A stretch of 58,431 nucleotides of DNA from Hyphomicrobiales bacterium (GTDB lineage: Bacteria; Pseudomonadota; Alphaproteobacteria; Rhizobiales; Beijerinckiaceae): the NCBI GenBank assembly GCA_900470095.1, contig UBZM01000013.1:185072-243502 (forward strand). The letters are read 5' to 3'. The position numbers and the translations under genes were made by a program. Numbering within the stretch: position 1 is the first letter of the stretch; the number at the start of each line of letters is the position of its first letter. Positions 26,201-36,304 of this stretch are shown here, in pieces. The notes under the pieces are model-generated. The model saw only the letters and a list, made by a program, of their open reading frames with translations, did not search any database and was not told where the DNA came from.

Positions 26201-26246
26201 AGCAGGATGCCAAAAAGGGGAAACCGGTTTTTCGCAGGGATGCGGC
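26201..26246 (-). repeat. Dispersed intergenic repeat, copy 2
   Basis: AGCAGGATGCCAAAAAGGGG followed by AAACCGG and GCAGGGATGCGGCTC. Its reverse complement aligns with copies at 14769-14806 and 31531-31567. This copy is close to the common form found in Hyphomicrobiales genomes. Confidence 0.65.
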
Positions 26247-26423
26247 TCTCACGCGTTTTGACGAGAGACGAATTCAGCGCCGGGGGGCAAAACAAGAGCG
26301 GCGAAAGTCGTGAACGAGGTCAACACTCGGGCGCGAACCAGCGCTGATACGCGCTCGATGCGAAGCTGTTGATCGTGCCGTCGCGAGAAAGGCGCTCACG
26401 CCGGCAGCGGGCACGGCGCGCTG

Positions 26424-26452
26424 CTCCTGCCGGTGCCGCGCTCCGGCAGGAG
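26424..26452. repeat. Inverted repeat, 10-bp arms
   Basis: CTCCTGCCGG and CCGGCAGGAG around a 9-nt loop. No T run on either side, so not a standard terminator; more likely an mRNA-stabilising or processing stem between pgk and fba. Confidence 0.7.
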
Positions 26453-26456
26453 AATC

Positions 26457-26485
26457 GCCAGCGTCGCCATCGGGGCGACGCTGGC
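26457..26485. repeat. Inverted repeat, 12-bp arms
   Basis: GCCAGCGTCGCC and GGCGACGCTGGC around a 5-nt loop, 37 bp past the pgk stop. No T run. Four bases separate it from the preceding stem-loop. Confidence 0.75.
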
Positions 26486-26522
26486 ATGAACGGCGAAAAG
26501 AGATCCAAGTGCCAGGTGCGGC

Positions 26523-27713
26523 TTACCGCGCCCGCAATGCCTCGACGCCTGGCAGGGCCTTGCCTTCCATCCACTCGAGGAAGGCACCGCCCGCCGTCGA
26601 GACATAGGACAGCTCGTCGGCGACCCCGGCATGGTTCATTGCTGCGACGGTGTCGCCGCCGCCAGCGACGGCCACGAGCCGGCCGGCCTTGACGCGCTCG
26701 GCCGCAGCCTTGGCGACAGTGACCGTCGCCGTGTCGAAGGGATGCAGCTCGAACGCACCGAAGGGGCCGTTCCACACCAGCGTCCTGACGGTGTCGAGCT
26801 TGAGCACGACCTCGGCGACGCTGAGCGGGCCAGCATCGAGGATCATCTCGTCGGCAGCGACCTCGGTGATCGGCACGACGCGGTGTCCGGGATTGGCCTT
26901 GAACTCACGGGCGACCAGCGCATCGACCGGCAGCATGATCTCGCAGCCGGCGACCCTGGCCTTCTCCTCGATCTCGCGGGCGGTCGCGAGGAGATCATGC
27001 TCGCAGAGCGACTTGCCGACATTGATGCCGCGGGCGGCGAGGAAGGTATTGGCCATGCCGCCGCCGATGGCGAGGACGTCGACCTTCTTCACGAGGTTGC
27101 CGAGCAGCTCGAGCTTGGTCGAAACCTTGGCGCCGCCGACGATCGCCATCACCGGGCGGGCGGGATTGTCGAGCCCGGCGCTCAGCGCCTCCAGCTCGGC
27201 CTGCATGGTGCGGCCGGCATAGGCCGGCAGGACATGGGCGAGGCCCTCGGTCGAAGCATGGGCGCGGTGGGCGGCGGAGAAGGCGTCATTGACGAAGATG
27301 TCGCCATTGGCGGCGAGCGCCCGGACGAAGGCGGCGTCGTTCTTCTCGTCGCCCGCATGAAAGCGGGTGTTCTCCAGCAGCAGGACTTCGCCGCTCTTGG
27401 CCGCGGCGACGGCCTTGGCGGCGTCCTCGCCGATGCAGTCATCGACGAAGATCACCGGCTGGCCAAGCCGATGGGCAAGCGCCACGGCGACCGGCTTCAG
27501 CGAATCCTTGGGATCGCGACCCTTCGGCCGGCCGAAATGCGCGAGCAGGATGACCTTGCCGCCCTTCTGCGAGATCTCGCGAATGGTTGGCAGGACACGG
27601 TCGATGCGGGTCGTGTCGGTGACCTTGCCGGCCTCCATCGGCACGTTCAGGTCGACGCGGACAAGGACGCGCTTGCCGGCGAGATCGGCGTCGTCGAGCG
27701 TGCGGAAGCTCAT
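26523..27713 (-). CDS. pgk: Phosphoglycerate kinase
   Basis: 396-residue cytosolic enzyme transferring phosphate between 1,3-bisphosphoglycerate and ADP. The N-terminal [19 protein letters not shown], the HFGRPKG loop (about 60), [17 protein letters not shown] (about 190), [10 protein letters not shown] (about 315) and the ATP loop [15 protein letters not shown] near the end are all intact. Its start overlaps the stop of the preceding small membrane-protein gene by 4 bp. Confidence 0.97.
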   Translation of the reverse strand: MSFRTLDDADLAGKRVLVRVDLNVPMEAGKVTDTTRIDRVLPTIREISQKGGKVILLAHFGRPKGRDPKDSLKPVAVALAHRLGQPVIFVDDCIGEDAAKAVAAAKSGEVLLLENTRFHAGDEKNDAAFVRALAANGDIFVNDAFSAAHRAHASTEGLAHVLPAYAGRTMQAELEALSAGLDNPARPVMAIVGGAKVSTKLELLGNLVKKVDVLAIGGGMANTFLAARGINVGKSLCEHDLLATAREIEEKARVAGCEIMLPVDALVAREFKANPGHRVVPITEVAADEMILDAGPLSVAEVVLKLDTVRTLVWNGPFGAFELHPFDTATVTVAKAAAERVKAGRLVAVAGGGDTVAAMNHAGVADELSYVSTAGGAFLEWMEGKALPGVEALRAR

Positions 27714-28171
27714 CGCGGCAGAAGTCCCGGAAACAGGCCCGGCACGCCGAACTTCAGCACCAGGATGGTGAGCAGCACGGTGAGAACGGCAGTAACGAGG
27801 GCGGTGGTGAACAGGGTCGCCGAACGCGGCGTCGCGTCGACGCGTTCGCGCAGCGCCGCAACCTCCTGGCGGATTCCCGCGAAGTCCATGGCGCCGGTCG
27901 CGGTCTCGACCTTGGCCGCACTGCGCTCCAGCGAGGCCTCGGCCCGGGTAAAGACAGCCTCGTAGCGGGCAAATTTTTCCTCGATGCGCGCCGCCTTGTC
28001 CTCGATGCGAGAGAGCTGGTCGAGCTTGCGCGGCTCCGAGGTCGGCGCTGCCTCTTCGGTCCGGCTGGCTGCGGAGAGAGCCGTCACCGTGGCTCCAGTC
28101 GCGCTGGGCGCAGCGATGAAGGGCTCGGATGGGCTCGCCGGCGCGGCGACGGTCGGCTCGATCTTGGTCAT
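27710..28171 (-). CDS. Coiled-coil, tail-anchored membrane protein of unknown function
   Basis: 153 residues. The first 55 are low complexity (Ala, Pro, Thr, Ser). Residues about 60-120 form a charged helix ([20 protein letters not shown], then further heptads). A single hydrophobic helix near the C-terminus ([20 protein letters not shown]) would anchor it in the inner membrane. I recognise no family. GGAAAG precedes the ATG at 28171; an ATG 15 bases upstream lacks a site. It sits between gap and pgk and overlaps pgk, so it is expressed with the glycolytic genes. Confidence 0.75.
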   Translation of the reverse strand: MTKIEPTVAAPASPSEPFIAAPSATGATVTALSAASRTEEAAPTSEPRKLDQLSRIEDKAARIEEKFARYEAVFTRAEASLERSAAKVETATGAMDFAGIRQEVAALRERVDATPRSATLFTTALVTAVLTVLLTILVLKFGVPGLFPGLLPR

Positions 28172-28199
28172 GCGCTTTCCGTTCATTCGAGAAGGGTCA

Positions 28200-28230
28200 G
28201 GCGGGGCCCGGCAGCGCGCCGGGTCCCGCC
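28200..28230. repeat. 13-bp GC stem-loop between gap and the next gene
   Basis: GGCGGGGCCCGGC pairs with GCCGGGTCCCGCC (one G-U) around a 5-nt loop. No T tract follows on the minus strand. It starts 10 bp past the gap stop and could protect or process the gap mRNA, or weakly attenuate read-through. Confidence 0.6.
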
Positions 28231-28240
28231 GGCCGTTACG

Positions 28241-29251
<1,011 letters not shown>

Positions 29252-29347
29252 CTCAATCCTCTCCTTCGCCGATTCACGGCGGGTTGGCCGTTATTCACGC
29301 GGGCAAATCGGCCAAAGCATGGCCAAACGCAAGTGTCCGCGTGAAAC

Positions 29348-31345
29348 TCAGCCGTTATGCCGCTTCAATGCGGCTTCGACCACTGCGTCGGGCGTAATGC
29401 CGAAATGCTTGTAGACGTCCTTGTAGGGGCCGCTGGCGCCGAAGGAAGTCATGCCGATGAAGATCCCGTCATGGCCGATCACCGCGTCCCAGCCGAAGCG
29501 GACTGCTGCCTCGATCGCGATCTTGACCGGGGCCTCACCGATGATCTGGTTCTGCGTCGCCTCGTCCTGAGCGAGCAGCAGTTCAAGCGAAGGCACGGAG
29601 ACGACACGGGCGCGGACGCCCTTCTCGGCCAGAAGCTTGCGGGCCGCAACGGCGATCTCGAGTTCCGAGCCGGACGCGAAGAGCGAGACCTGCGCCTTGC
29701 CGCCCTCGGCCGCCTGCAACTCGTAAGCGCCCTTGGCCGAACGATTGGTTGCGGTGCCATCTGTGCGCAGCTGTGCGAGATTCTGGCGCGAGAGCGCCAG
29801 CACGGTCGGCCCTCCGGTCCGCTCGAGCGCGATCTGCCAGGCTTCCGCCGTCTCGATCGCGTCGGCCGGGCGCAGCACGCGCATGTTCGGCATCGAGCGA
29901 AGCGAGGCGAGATGTTCGACCGGCTGGTGGGTCGGGCCGTCTTCGCCCAGGCCGATCGAGTCATGGGTCATGACATAGACGACCGGCAGGCCCATCAGGG
30001 CCGCCAGACGCATCGAGGGACGCGCGTAGTCGGCGAAGACCAGGAAGGTGCCTCCGGCGGTGCGGAAGCCGCCATGCAGGGTGATGCCGTTCATCGCGGC
30101 AGCCATGCCATGCTCGCGGATGCCGTAACGGATGTAGCGGCCCTTCGGGGTCTTGAGCGTGAAGTCTTCCAGCCCCTTCGCCTTGGTGTTGTTCGACGGC
30201 GTCAGATCGGCCGAGCCGGAGACCAGTTCCGGCATGACCGGCACGATGACGTCGAGGGCGAGCTCGGAGGCCTTGCGGGTCGCGACGGTGACAGGGTTGG
30301 CGGCGAGAGCCTTCTTGTGGGCGACGATCACCTTGTCGAGCTTGCCCGGAACCGTGTGGGCGAGGCGGCGCTCGAACTCGGCGCGCTTGCGTGGCGACAG
30401 CGCCTCGAACCGGGCGAGCCAGTCCTTGTGGGCGAGGTGGCCGGCCGAGCCGAAGGCGCGCCAGCTCTTGAGGACGTCGGCGGCAATCTCGAAGGCAGCG
30501 CCGGTGATGCCGAGCTTGGCCTTGGCGGCAGCGAGTTCCTCGGCGCCGAGCGGCTCGCCATGGGCCTTGGAGGTGCCGGCCTTTTTCGGCGCGCCGAAGC
30601 CGATCACGGTCTTGCAGGCGATCATGGTCGGCTTGTTCGACTTCTGGGCGCGGCGGATCGCTGCCTCGATCGCGTCGGGATCATGGCCGTCGACGCGCTC
30701 GGAGCGCCAGCCGCAGGCCTTGAAGCGCGCGACCTGGTCGACCGAGTCCGAGATCGAGAGCGGGCCGTCGATCGAGATGCCGTTATCGTCCCAGAGCACG
30801 ATCAGCTTGTTGAGCTTGTGGTGGCCGGCAAGCGCGATCGCTTCCTGGCTGATGCCTTCCATCAGGTCGCCATCGGAGGCCAGGACATAGGTCTTGTGGT
30901 CGACGACCTTCTTGCCGAATTCGGCGGCGAGCATGCGCTCGGCCATGGCCATGCCGACTGCGGTGGCGAGACCCTGGCCGAGCGGGCCGGTGGTGGTCTC
31001 GACGCCGACAGTCATGAAGTTCTCGGGATGCCCCGGGGTCTTCGACTCGAGCTGGCGGAACTTCTTGAGGTCGTCGAGGGCCATGCCCGGCGTGCCCGTG
31101 AGATAGAGCAGGGCGTAGAGCAGCATGGAGCCGTGACCGGCCGAGAGAACGAAGCGGTCGCGATCTGGCCAGCGCGGATCGGCGGCGTCATAGTTCATGA
31201 CGCGGGTAAACAGCACGGTTGCGACGTCGGCAGCACCCATCGGCAGGCCGGGGTGGCCGGACTTCGCCTGCTCGACGCCATCCATTGCCAGGGCGCGAAT
31301 GGCGTTGGCGAGCTTGTCGTGCTGGGCGCGGTCGATCGTGGTCAT
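29348..31345 (-). CDS. tkt: Transketolase
   Basis: 665-residue thiamine-diphosphate enzyme exchanging two-carbon units between sugar phosphates. [18 protein letters not shown] (about 30), the ThDP motif from [14 protein letters not shown] to [10 protein letters not shown] (about 155-190), [19 protein letters not shown] (about 470) and the C-terminal [17 protein letters not shown] are present. GGAG lies 11 bases before the ATG at 31345; the frame extends to 31408 without better support. It opens the tkt-gap-pgk-fba cluster. Confidence 0.96.
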   Translation of the reverse strand: MTTIDRAQHDKLANAIRALAMDGVEQAKSGHPGLPMGAADVATVLFTRVMNYDAADPRWPDRDRFVLSAGHGSMLLYALLYLTGTPGMALDDLKKFRQLESKTPGHPENFMTVGVETTTGPLGQGLATAVGMAMAERMLAAEFGKKVVDHKTYVLASDGDLMEGISQEAIALAGHHKLNKLIVLWDDNGISIDGPLSISDSVDQVARFKACGWRSERVDGHDPDAIEAAIRRAQKSNKPTMIACKTVIGFGAPKKAGTSKAHGEPLGAEELAAAKAKLGITGAAFEIAADVLKSWRAFGSAGHLAHKDWLARFEALSPRKRAEFERRLAHTVPGKLDKVIVAHKKALAANPVTVATRKASELALDVIVPVMPELVSGSADLTPSNNTKAKGLEDFTLKTPKGRYIRYGIREHGMAAAMNGITLHGGFRTAGGTFLVFADYARPSMRLAALMGLPVVYVMTHDSIGLGEDGPTHQPVEHLASLRSMPNMRVLRPADAIETAEAWQIALERTGGPTVLALSRQNLAQLRTDGTATNRSAKGAYELQAAEGGKAQVSLFASGSELEIAVAARKLLAEKGVRARVVSVPSLELLLAQDEATQNQIIGEAPVKIAIEAAVRFGWDAVIGHDGIFIGMTSFGASGPYKDVYKHFGITPDAVVEAALKRHNG

Positions 31346-31530
31346 GGTGTCATTGGCTCCGGCGGGCGGAAGGGCGCGTCCCGCGTCCGAACCATGCCGG
31401 AAGGGCATGAGGGCGACGGTCCGGTAGGCTTTCGGGGCATCGTTTTCGTGCGGGTGCTCGATAGGATGCCCGCTCTCCCGGAGTCAATTCATCAGGGGGC
31501 TGCTATCACAGTTGAGAGCTGCGAATATCT

Positions 31531-31567
31531 GCCCGAAAGCGTTTCCCACTTGCTCATATCCTGCTTT
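31531..31567 (+). repeat. Dispersed intergenic repeat, copy 3
   Basis: GCCCGAAAGCGTTTCCCACT followed by TGCTCATATCCTGCT matches the same pattern as copies at 14769-14806 and 26201-26246, with several substitutions. It lies between the divergent tkt and DUF4164 genes. Confidence 0.5.
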
Positions 31568-31617
31568 AGGCTCGCGAATCATGGAGCCGGCTTCGAACTG
31601 AAAGGGAGGAGACGACC

Positions 31618-31905
31618 GTGGCGAGCCTGATGCTGGACAATGCGCTTGCGCGACTCGATAGCGCACTCGCGCAACTCGAGGCGGCTGCGCGCCGACGCAT
31701 CGAGGCGGAGCGCGGACGGGCCAATCTCGAAACCGAGTTGACCTTGATGCAGGATGACAGGGCCCGGCTCGCAGCGGAGCTCGACGGCGCGATCGCGCGC
31801 GTCGGCCAGGTCGAAACCGCGGCGGGCGACGTCGAACGCAGGCTGGAAAAGGCGTTGGGCGCGGTGGGTGACGTGATCGCCCGCGCCGAGGCGCGCGAGC
31901 ACTGA
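31618..31905 (+). CDS. DUF4164 coiled-coil protein
   Basis: 95 residues, nearly all one coiled coil rich in Ala, Glu, Arg and Leu. DUF4164 proteins are typically encoded just before zapA in Hyphomicrobiales, as here (14 bp away). The start is GTG with GGGAGGAG upstream. A supporting role in division is plausible from context only. Confidence 0.8.
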   Translation: MASLMLDNALARLDSALAQLEAAARRRIEAERGRANLETELTLMQDDRARLAAELDGAIARVGQVETAAGDVERRLEKALGAVGDVIARAEAREH

Positions 31906-31919
31906 AGACGGAGGGCGTG

Positions 31920-32288
31920 ATGCCGCAGGTGAATGTCACGATCGCGGGCAAGGCCTATCGCATGGCCTGCGGCGACGGCGAGGAAGCCCATCTCGAAGGG
32001 CTCGCCAATCTCTATGACGGCAAGATCGACGAAATGCGCCAGGCTTTCGGAGAGATCGGCGACATGCGTCTTCACGTGATGGCGGCGCTGATGGTCGCCG
32101 ATGAGGTGTCGGAGCTCAAGGAACGCGTCGCGACGCTGGAGAACATGCTCGCGGCTGTGCGTGGCGACGCCGGCTCGGCCGATCAGCGCCTGGGTGAGGT
32201 CGAGGAGCGCGCCGCGGAAGCACTGGTCACTGCGGCAGAGCGCATCGAAAGCGTGGCACGCAGTCTGATCCCGAGTCCGGTCGGCTGA
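31920..32288 (+). CDS. zapA: Cell division protein ZapA
   Basis: 122 residues. The N-terminal globular part (VNVTIAGKAYRMACGDGEE, then HLEGLANLYDGKIDEMRQ) and a long C-terminal coiled coil match ZapA, which bundles FtsZ filaments at the division site. GGAGGG precedes the ATG; a GTG one codon earlier is less well spaced. Usually followed by ssrS and the 5-formyl-THF cyclo-ligase gene; here a P-loop gene is inserted before ssrS. Confidence 0.92.
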   Translation: MPQVNVTIAGKAYRMACGDGEEAHLEGLANLYDGKIDEMRQAFGEIGDMRLHVMAALMVADEVSELKERVATLENMLAAVRGDAGSADQRLGEVEERAAEALVTAAERIESVARSLIPSPVG

Positions 32289-32478
32289 AGCCGGCCACCT
32301 GACAGATGTGAGCTGGCCTGGCGCTGAAGGCGCTCCATGCGCCTGGTTGCGACGGCATGGTGTGCCTAGCCCGACCTGATCGACCGCGTGATCCAGGACG
32401 GACTGGCGTGGGCGGCGTGGCCGTAGGCGCGCGGGCGCGCCCCTTGCCGGAAGGCGTTGCGTCGGCGAAACAGCGCAG

Positions 32479-32976
32479 ATGCAGCGCTATGCGATTTTCC
32501 TGAGCGGCCCGATCGGCGCCGGCAAGAGGACCCTCGGCGAGGCGCTTGCCGCAGAGCTCGGTGGCGGCTTCATCGACGGTGACGACCATTCGGATCCGGA
32601 TCTGCCCTGGTATGGCTCAATCCTGCAGACGAGCCGATCCGTGGTCAGAACTGGCCTGAAGATCCTCGCGGTTCAGCCCTATGTCGTGATCGCCTATCCG
32701 CTGGGGTGCAGCACCTGGATCTTCTACAGGCGTCATTTCACGGACGCGGGCGTTCGCCCGCTCTTCATCAGCCTGCGTGCCTCCTATGCGAGGATCACAT
32801 CGGTGGCGCGGGGGCGCGCATTCGACGAGGAGGAGCATGAGCGCATCCGCGTCATGCTTCATGAAGGTTATGCGGAGCGTCCTTTCAGCGACCTGATCGT
32901 CGACACCGACCTGCTGCCGTTCGAGGCGACGCTGCAGCAGCTCACGCGGGACGTGCGGCAGTTCATCTCGGCGTGA
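32479..32976 (+). CDS. P-loop kinase-like protein with altered Walker A
   Basis: 165 residues resembling small-molecule kinases of the shikimate/adenylate-kinase fold. The N-terminal loop is FLSGPIGAGKRTLGEALAAE: the residue after the Walker lysine is Arg (AAG AGG ACC), not Ser/Thr. FIDGDDHSDPDLPWY follows, and the C-terminal third has IVDTDLLPFEATLQQL. Substrate is unknown, and the change may weaken Mg-ATP binding. It lies alone between zapA and ssrS, with 190 bp of unassigned DNA before it. Confidence 0.75.
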   Translation: MQRYAIFLSGPIGAGKRTLGEALAAELGGGFIDGDDHSDPDLPWYGSILQTSRSVVRTGLKILAVQPYVVIAYPLGCSTWIFYRRHFTDAGVRPLFISLRASYARITSVARGRAFDEEEHERIRVMLHEGYAERPFSDLIVDTDLLPFEATLQQLTRDVRQFISA

Positions 32977-33040
32977 ACACAGCATCCTGTGCGCCGGCTG
33001 CAACTCGCCACTGGCGCTTTGCCGGCGCGCGTCTTACATA

Positions 33041-33192
33041 GCTCTGGCGGGGCTGCCCGGTGCGTGAGAGTATGTATTCCCGGGCCCATACGATCTCCTC
33101 GGGAGCTGTCCCTGACTGGGTCCCTGGACCCAGACATATGGCGCCCACCTACTTAGTAGGTGTCCCGGGATCGAAAACTCCACGGCCAGGGT
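33041..33192 (+). ncRNA. ssrS: 6S RNA
   Basis: RNA that binds the housekeeping RNA polymerase and mimics an open promoter. A closing stem joins CTCTGGC (33042-33048) with GCCAGGG (33185-33191). An inner stem joins TCCCGGG near 33077 with CCCGGGA near 33167, framing the bubble. Typical alphaproteobacterial segments GGAGCTGTCCCTGAC, ATGGCGCCCACCTAC and the small hairpin CACCTAC-TTA-GTAGGTG are present. It lies just before the 5-formyl-THF cyclo-ligase gene, the conserved ssrS location. Ends are approximate; TACATA at 33035-33040 may be the -10. Confidence 0.85.
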
Positions 33193-33209
33193 GGCTCCGC
33201 ACTTTCCCC

Positions 33210-33788
33210 ATGCGCACTGACCATCAGATGACGCCGCCCCGCGGCAAGAGTGAGCTGCGGCTCGAGGCGCTCGCGCGCCGTGACGCGCTCGAGATCGATG
33301 ACCGGCTCGAATGGGACCAGGCCATCGCCGCCGGTGCCCTGGCGCTTCCGGCGCTGGCTGGCGGCGGACCCGTCTCGGCCTATTGGCCGATGCGCTCTGA
33401 GGCCGATCCCAGGCCGGTTCTCGAAGCGCTGCACGCGCGGGGCGTTCCGCTTTGCCTGCCGGCCATCGTGAATGGCGCGATGATTTTCCGGAGCTGGGCG
33501 CCATGGGAGCCGATCGTGCCCGGCGGCTTCGGTACGCTGGTGCCCGAGCCGCAGCAGCCTCAGGCAAGGCCGAGTATCCTGCTTGTGCCGCTCGCGGCCT
33601 TCGATCGCCGCGGCTACCGCATCGGCTACGGCAAAGGCTATTACGACCGCACGCTCGCCGAGCTCGGAGCGGTCACAGCGATCGGCCTCGCCTATGGCGC
33701 GCAGGAGATCGCGGCTGTTCCCGATGAGCCTCATGACCGCAAGCTCGACTGGATCGTGACCGAGCGCGAAACCATTCGCTGCGGTTGA
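33210..33788 (+). CDS. 5-formyltetrahydrofolate cyclo-ligase
   Basis: 192 residues. It converts 5-formyl-THF to 5,10-methenyl-THF using ATP. The hallmark C-terminal motif RGYRIGYGKGYYDRTLAEL (about 133-151) is intact, with SAYWPMRSEADPRP and LPAIVNGAMIFRSW earlier. The ATG at 33210 is 18 bp after the 6S RNA end; MTPPRGKSEL six codons later is an alternative. The frame is open through the 6S gene, but that is RNA, not protein. Confidence 0.93.
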   Translation: MRTDHQMTPPRGKSELRLEALARRDALEIDDRLEWDQAIAAGALALPALAGGGPVSAYWPMRSEADPRPVLEALHARGVPLCLPAIVNGAMIFRSWAPWEPIVPGGFGTLVPEPQQPQARPSILLVPLAAFDRRGYRIGYGKGYYDRTLAELGAVTAIGLAYGAQEIAAVPDEPHDRKLDWIVTERETIRCG

Positions 33789-33843
33789 TTCGCGTTCGCG
33801 TTCGCGTCAGTGAAGCGCTCCTTCTTCCTTCAGGGTTCCCGTC

Positions 33844-34671
33844 ATGCGTTTTCTTTTCCTCGGCGACGTCGTCGGTCGCCCCGGTCGCATTGCGGTTCAG
33901 GAGCGCCTGCCAGGCCTCCGTGAGCGCTGGAAGCTCGACTGCGTCGTGATCAATGGCGAGAACTCGGCCGGTGGCTTCGGCATCACAGAGGCGATCTGCG
34001 ATGAGTTTCTGGCCGCCGGGGCCGATGCCGTGACGCTCGGCAACCATTCCTGGGACCAGCGCGAGGCGCTGGTCTTCATCGAGCGCCAGCCGGCGTTGGT
34101 CCGCCCCGCCAATTATCCGCCCGGAACGCCCGGCCGCGGCGCGACCGTGATCGAGGCGCGCAACGGCGCGCGCGTGCTGGTCGTCAATGTGATGGGGCGG
34201 CTGTTCATGGACCCGCTCGATGACCCCTTCGCCGCGGTCGAGCGCGAACTCGCAGCCTGTCCGCTGCGCGAGGTCGCCGATGCCGTCATCATCGATATCC
34301 ATGCCGAGGCGACCAGCGAGAAGCAGGCCATGGCCTATTTCGTCGATGGCCGCGCCAGTCTCGTGGTCGGCACCCATACCCACGCCCCGACCGCCGATAC
34401 ACGCATCCTGCCTGGCGGCACTGCCTACCAGTCCGATGCCGGCATGTGTGGCGACTATGATTCCGTTCTGGGCATGCACCGGGAGGAGCCGGTTCGCCGC
34501 TTCCTGCAGAAGGTGCCGGGCGCGAGGCTGGAGCCTGCGACCGGACCCGGAACGCTGTCCGGCGTCGCGGTCGATATCGACGACGCGACGGGGCTGGCCC
34601 GGGCGGTGTGGGCCGTCAGGCTGGGACCGCATCTGAGCGAGGCCATGCCGGAGGCGTGGGAGCGGGGCTGA
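33844..34671 (+). CDS. YmdB-family metallophosphoesterase
   Basis: 275 residues of the TIGR00282/YmdB family, dinuclear-metal phosphodiesterases active on 2',3'-cyclic nucleotides. Metal motifs: FLGDVVGRPGR at the start, INGENSAGGFGIT (about 38), LGNHSWDQ (about 64), DIHAEATSEKQAMAYF (about 150) and GTHTHAPTADTRILPGGTAY (about 175). It follows the cyclo-ligase gene by 55 bp, a usual pairing. Confidence 0.93.
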   Translation: MRFLFLGDVVGRPGRIAVQERLPGLRERWKLDCVVINGENSAGGFGITEAICDEFLAAGADAVTLGNHSWDQREALVFIERQPALVRPANYPPGTPGRGATVIEARNGARVLVVNVMGRLFMDPLDDPFAAVERELAACPLREVADAVIIDIHAEATSEKQAMAYFVDGRASLVVGTHTHAPTADTRILPGGTAYQSDAGMCGDYDSVLGMHREEPVRRFLQKVPGARLEPATGPGTLSGVAVDIDDATGLARAVWAVRLGPHLSEAMPEAWERG

Positions 34672-34690
34672 TCACCCCGCCCTGAACCGT

Positions 34691-36055
34691 TCAGACGGTA
34701 CGGCCCTGACGGGCGAGGTTCTCGAAGGCGGAGGTGAGCGACGAGGCTTGCTTCGCCAGGTTTTCAGCGACGCTCAGGACATCCGAGACATTGGCGCCGG
34801 CCGTCTGCGCCATCTCGCTAACCCCGCTGGCGGCCTGTGCGACCTCCTGCGTTCCGAGCGCGGCCAGGTTGACGCTGCGGGCAATTTCCTGCGTTGCGGC
34901 GCGTTGCTCGTCGATCGAGCCCGCGATCGTCACCGTCGTCTGCTCCATCTGCGTGACGAAGGCGACGATGCTCTCGATTGCCGCGACAGCCTCGCGCGTC
35001 GCCGCCTGCATCGCCGGCACCTGGGCCGCGATCTCGTCGGTTGCCTGGGCCGTGCGGGCCGAAAGTTGCTTCACCTCAGTAGCGACGACCGCGAAGCCGC
35101 GCCCGCTTTCACCGGCGCGCGCCGCCTCGATCGTGGCATTGAGGGCGAGCATATTGGTCTGGGCAGCGATCGTCTTGATCATCTCGACCACGGCGCCAAT
35201 GGTTTCGGCCGAATGCGCCAGGCTCTTGACGATGATGTCGGTCTTCATCGCGGCCGCATTGGCGTCATGCGCCATGTTCGCCGCGCGCGAGATTTCAGAC
35301 GAGACATCGTTCAGCGAGATCGAGAGCTCTTCGGTTGCGCTGGCGACGTTCTGGACATTGGCCGATGCTTCGTCGGAGGCTTGAGCGGCGACGATGGCCT
35401 GCGTGCCGGTATCCTGCACGACGTTGCTGACGGCGCGTGCCATGGTCTCGACGCGGGCGGCGCCGGTGTTGACCGTGTCGACCACACCGCGAACCGTGAC
35501 CTCGAAGGCCTCGATTTCGGCGCGGGTGCGCTCGCGGGTTTCGCGCTGGACCTCCGCATAGGTCTCGAGCAGCAGCTCCAGATCCAGCTGTACGGCCTTA
35601 TTGAGCGCGGCCCGCATGGCGATGCCCCGGACGAAACGCTTGTGCTGCCAGAAGCCGTTCAGCTTCTGGAGCCCGTCGCGGTCGACACCAAGTTCGGCGC
35701 CGATCGCGTTCGAGACGATGGTGTGGCAGATCGCGACCGCATAGACCGGGACACCGTGACGATGGAAGGCTGCGGCGAGGCTGCGGGCGGATTGGAGGTA
35801 GCCATCCCCGAGGTCGCCCGAGGCCAGCCTGATCCAGTGTGCCAGCCTGAGTTCATGAACCTCGGGGATTTTCAGTGCGTGACTGGTTTCCGGCCAGGGA
35901 TCGAATTCGGCGTGCAGTTCCCGCAGCAACCCCGGTAGTCTCGCCTTGGCGAAGGCGGATTGCTGCTGCAACAGGGCGAGATCGTCGGCGCCGATCTGGA
36001 ACGCGCGGAAGCGCATGTCCTGTTCCGCGATGGCTATGCTGGACATAGATTTCAT
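34691..36055 (-). CDS. Globin-coupled chemoreceptor (HemAT-like)
   Basis: 454 residues, no membrane helix. The N-terminal ~170 residues form a protoglobin domain with a probable haem-ligand histidine in [19 protein letters not shown]. The C-terminal half is a methyl-accepting signalling domain with the hairpin tip [20 protein letters not shown] followed by [19 protein letters not shown]. It should sense oxygen or another gas and signal to a CheA kinase. Start is uncertain: ATGs at 36184, 36055 and 36046 all lack a clear ribosome site; I use 36055 because it just precedes the globin domain. Confidence 0.87.
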   Translation of the reverse strand: MKSMSSIAIAEQDMRFRAFQIGADDLALLQQQSAFAKARLPGLLRELHAEFDPWPETSHALKIPEVHELRLAHWIRLASGDLGDGYLQSARSLAAAFHRHGVPVYAVAICHTIVSNAIGAELGVDRDGLQKLNGFWQHKRFVRGIAMRAALNKAVQLDLELLLETYAEVQRETRERTRAEIEAFEVTVRGVVDTVNTGAARVETMARAVSNVVQDTGTQAIVAAQASDEASANVQNVASATEELSISLNDVSSEISRAANMAHDANAAAMKTDIIVKSLAHSAETIGAVVEMIKTIAAQTNMLALNATIEAARAGESGRGFAVVATEVKQLSARTAQATDEIAAQVPAMQAATREAVAAIESIVAFVTQMEQTTVTIAGSIDEQRAATQEIARSVNLAALGTQEVAQAASGVSEMAQTAGANVSDVLSVAENLAKQASSLTSAFENLARQGRTV

Positions 36056-36304
36056 GAGGTCGGGAGAGCTGCAATCTGGCAGGAGGGACTGGTTTGAGTT
36101 GAGCCTGACCCAGTTCGGCAAAGATTGGCTTAACGCTGCTCTTGCCGCGCTTCTGCCGTGGAAATGCGGTAGGAACATCGTCATTCAGGGCGAGCCGGCG
36201 GCTTGCCTGCCGGCAAAAGCCCCGCTTATAAGGCGCGGATTGCCTCGCCGGGCCCCCTTTGGTCCGCCTTGGCAGGTCCACAGTGACAAAAGAGGCTGAC
36301 CTCG

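Larger units (their letters stand above)
26159..26522. other. Intergenic region of 364 bp between pgk and fba, structured
   Basis: No convincing gene. It holds a dispersed repeat (26201-26246) and two perfect inverted repeats close together (26424-26452 and 26457-26485). A 55-residue minus-strand frame (26320-26487) has no ribosome site and starts within the hairpin, so I do not call it. Confidence 0.6.

Noticed and set aside
26320..26487. Possible 55-residue minus-strand protein ending in YQRWFAPEC
   Set aside because: No ribosome site, start within a perfect hairpin, most of it Arg/Ala-rich. The end looks slightly protein-like, so conservation would be worth a glance, but not enough to call.
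29357..31630. 757-codon plus-strand frame
   Set aside because: Antisense to transketolase, no domain, wrong codon pattern.
33035..33041. Full sigma-70 promoter for 6S RNA
   Set aside because: A TACATA -10 is visible but no -35 at the right distance could be identified.
33060..33209. N-terminal extension of the 5-formyl-THF cyclo-ligase
   Set aside because: The bases form the 6S RNA with paired conserved stems; the family's homologous start is at about 33210.
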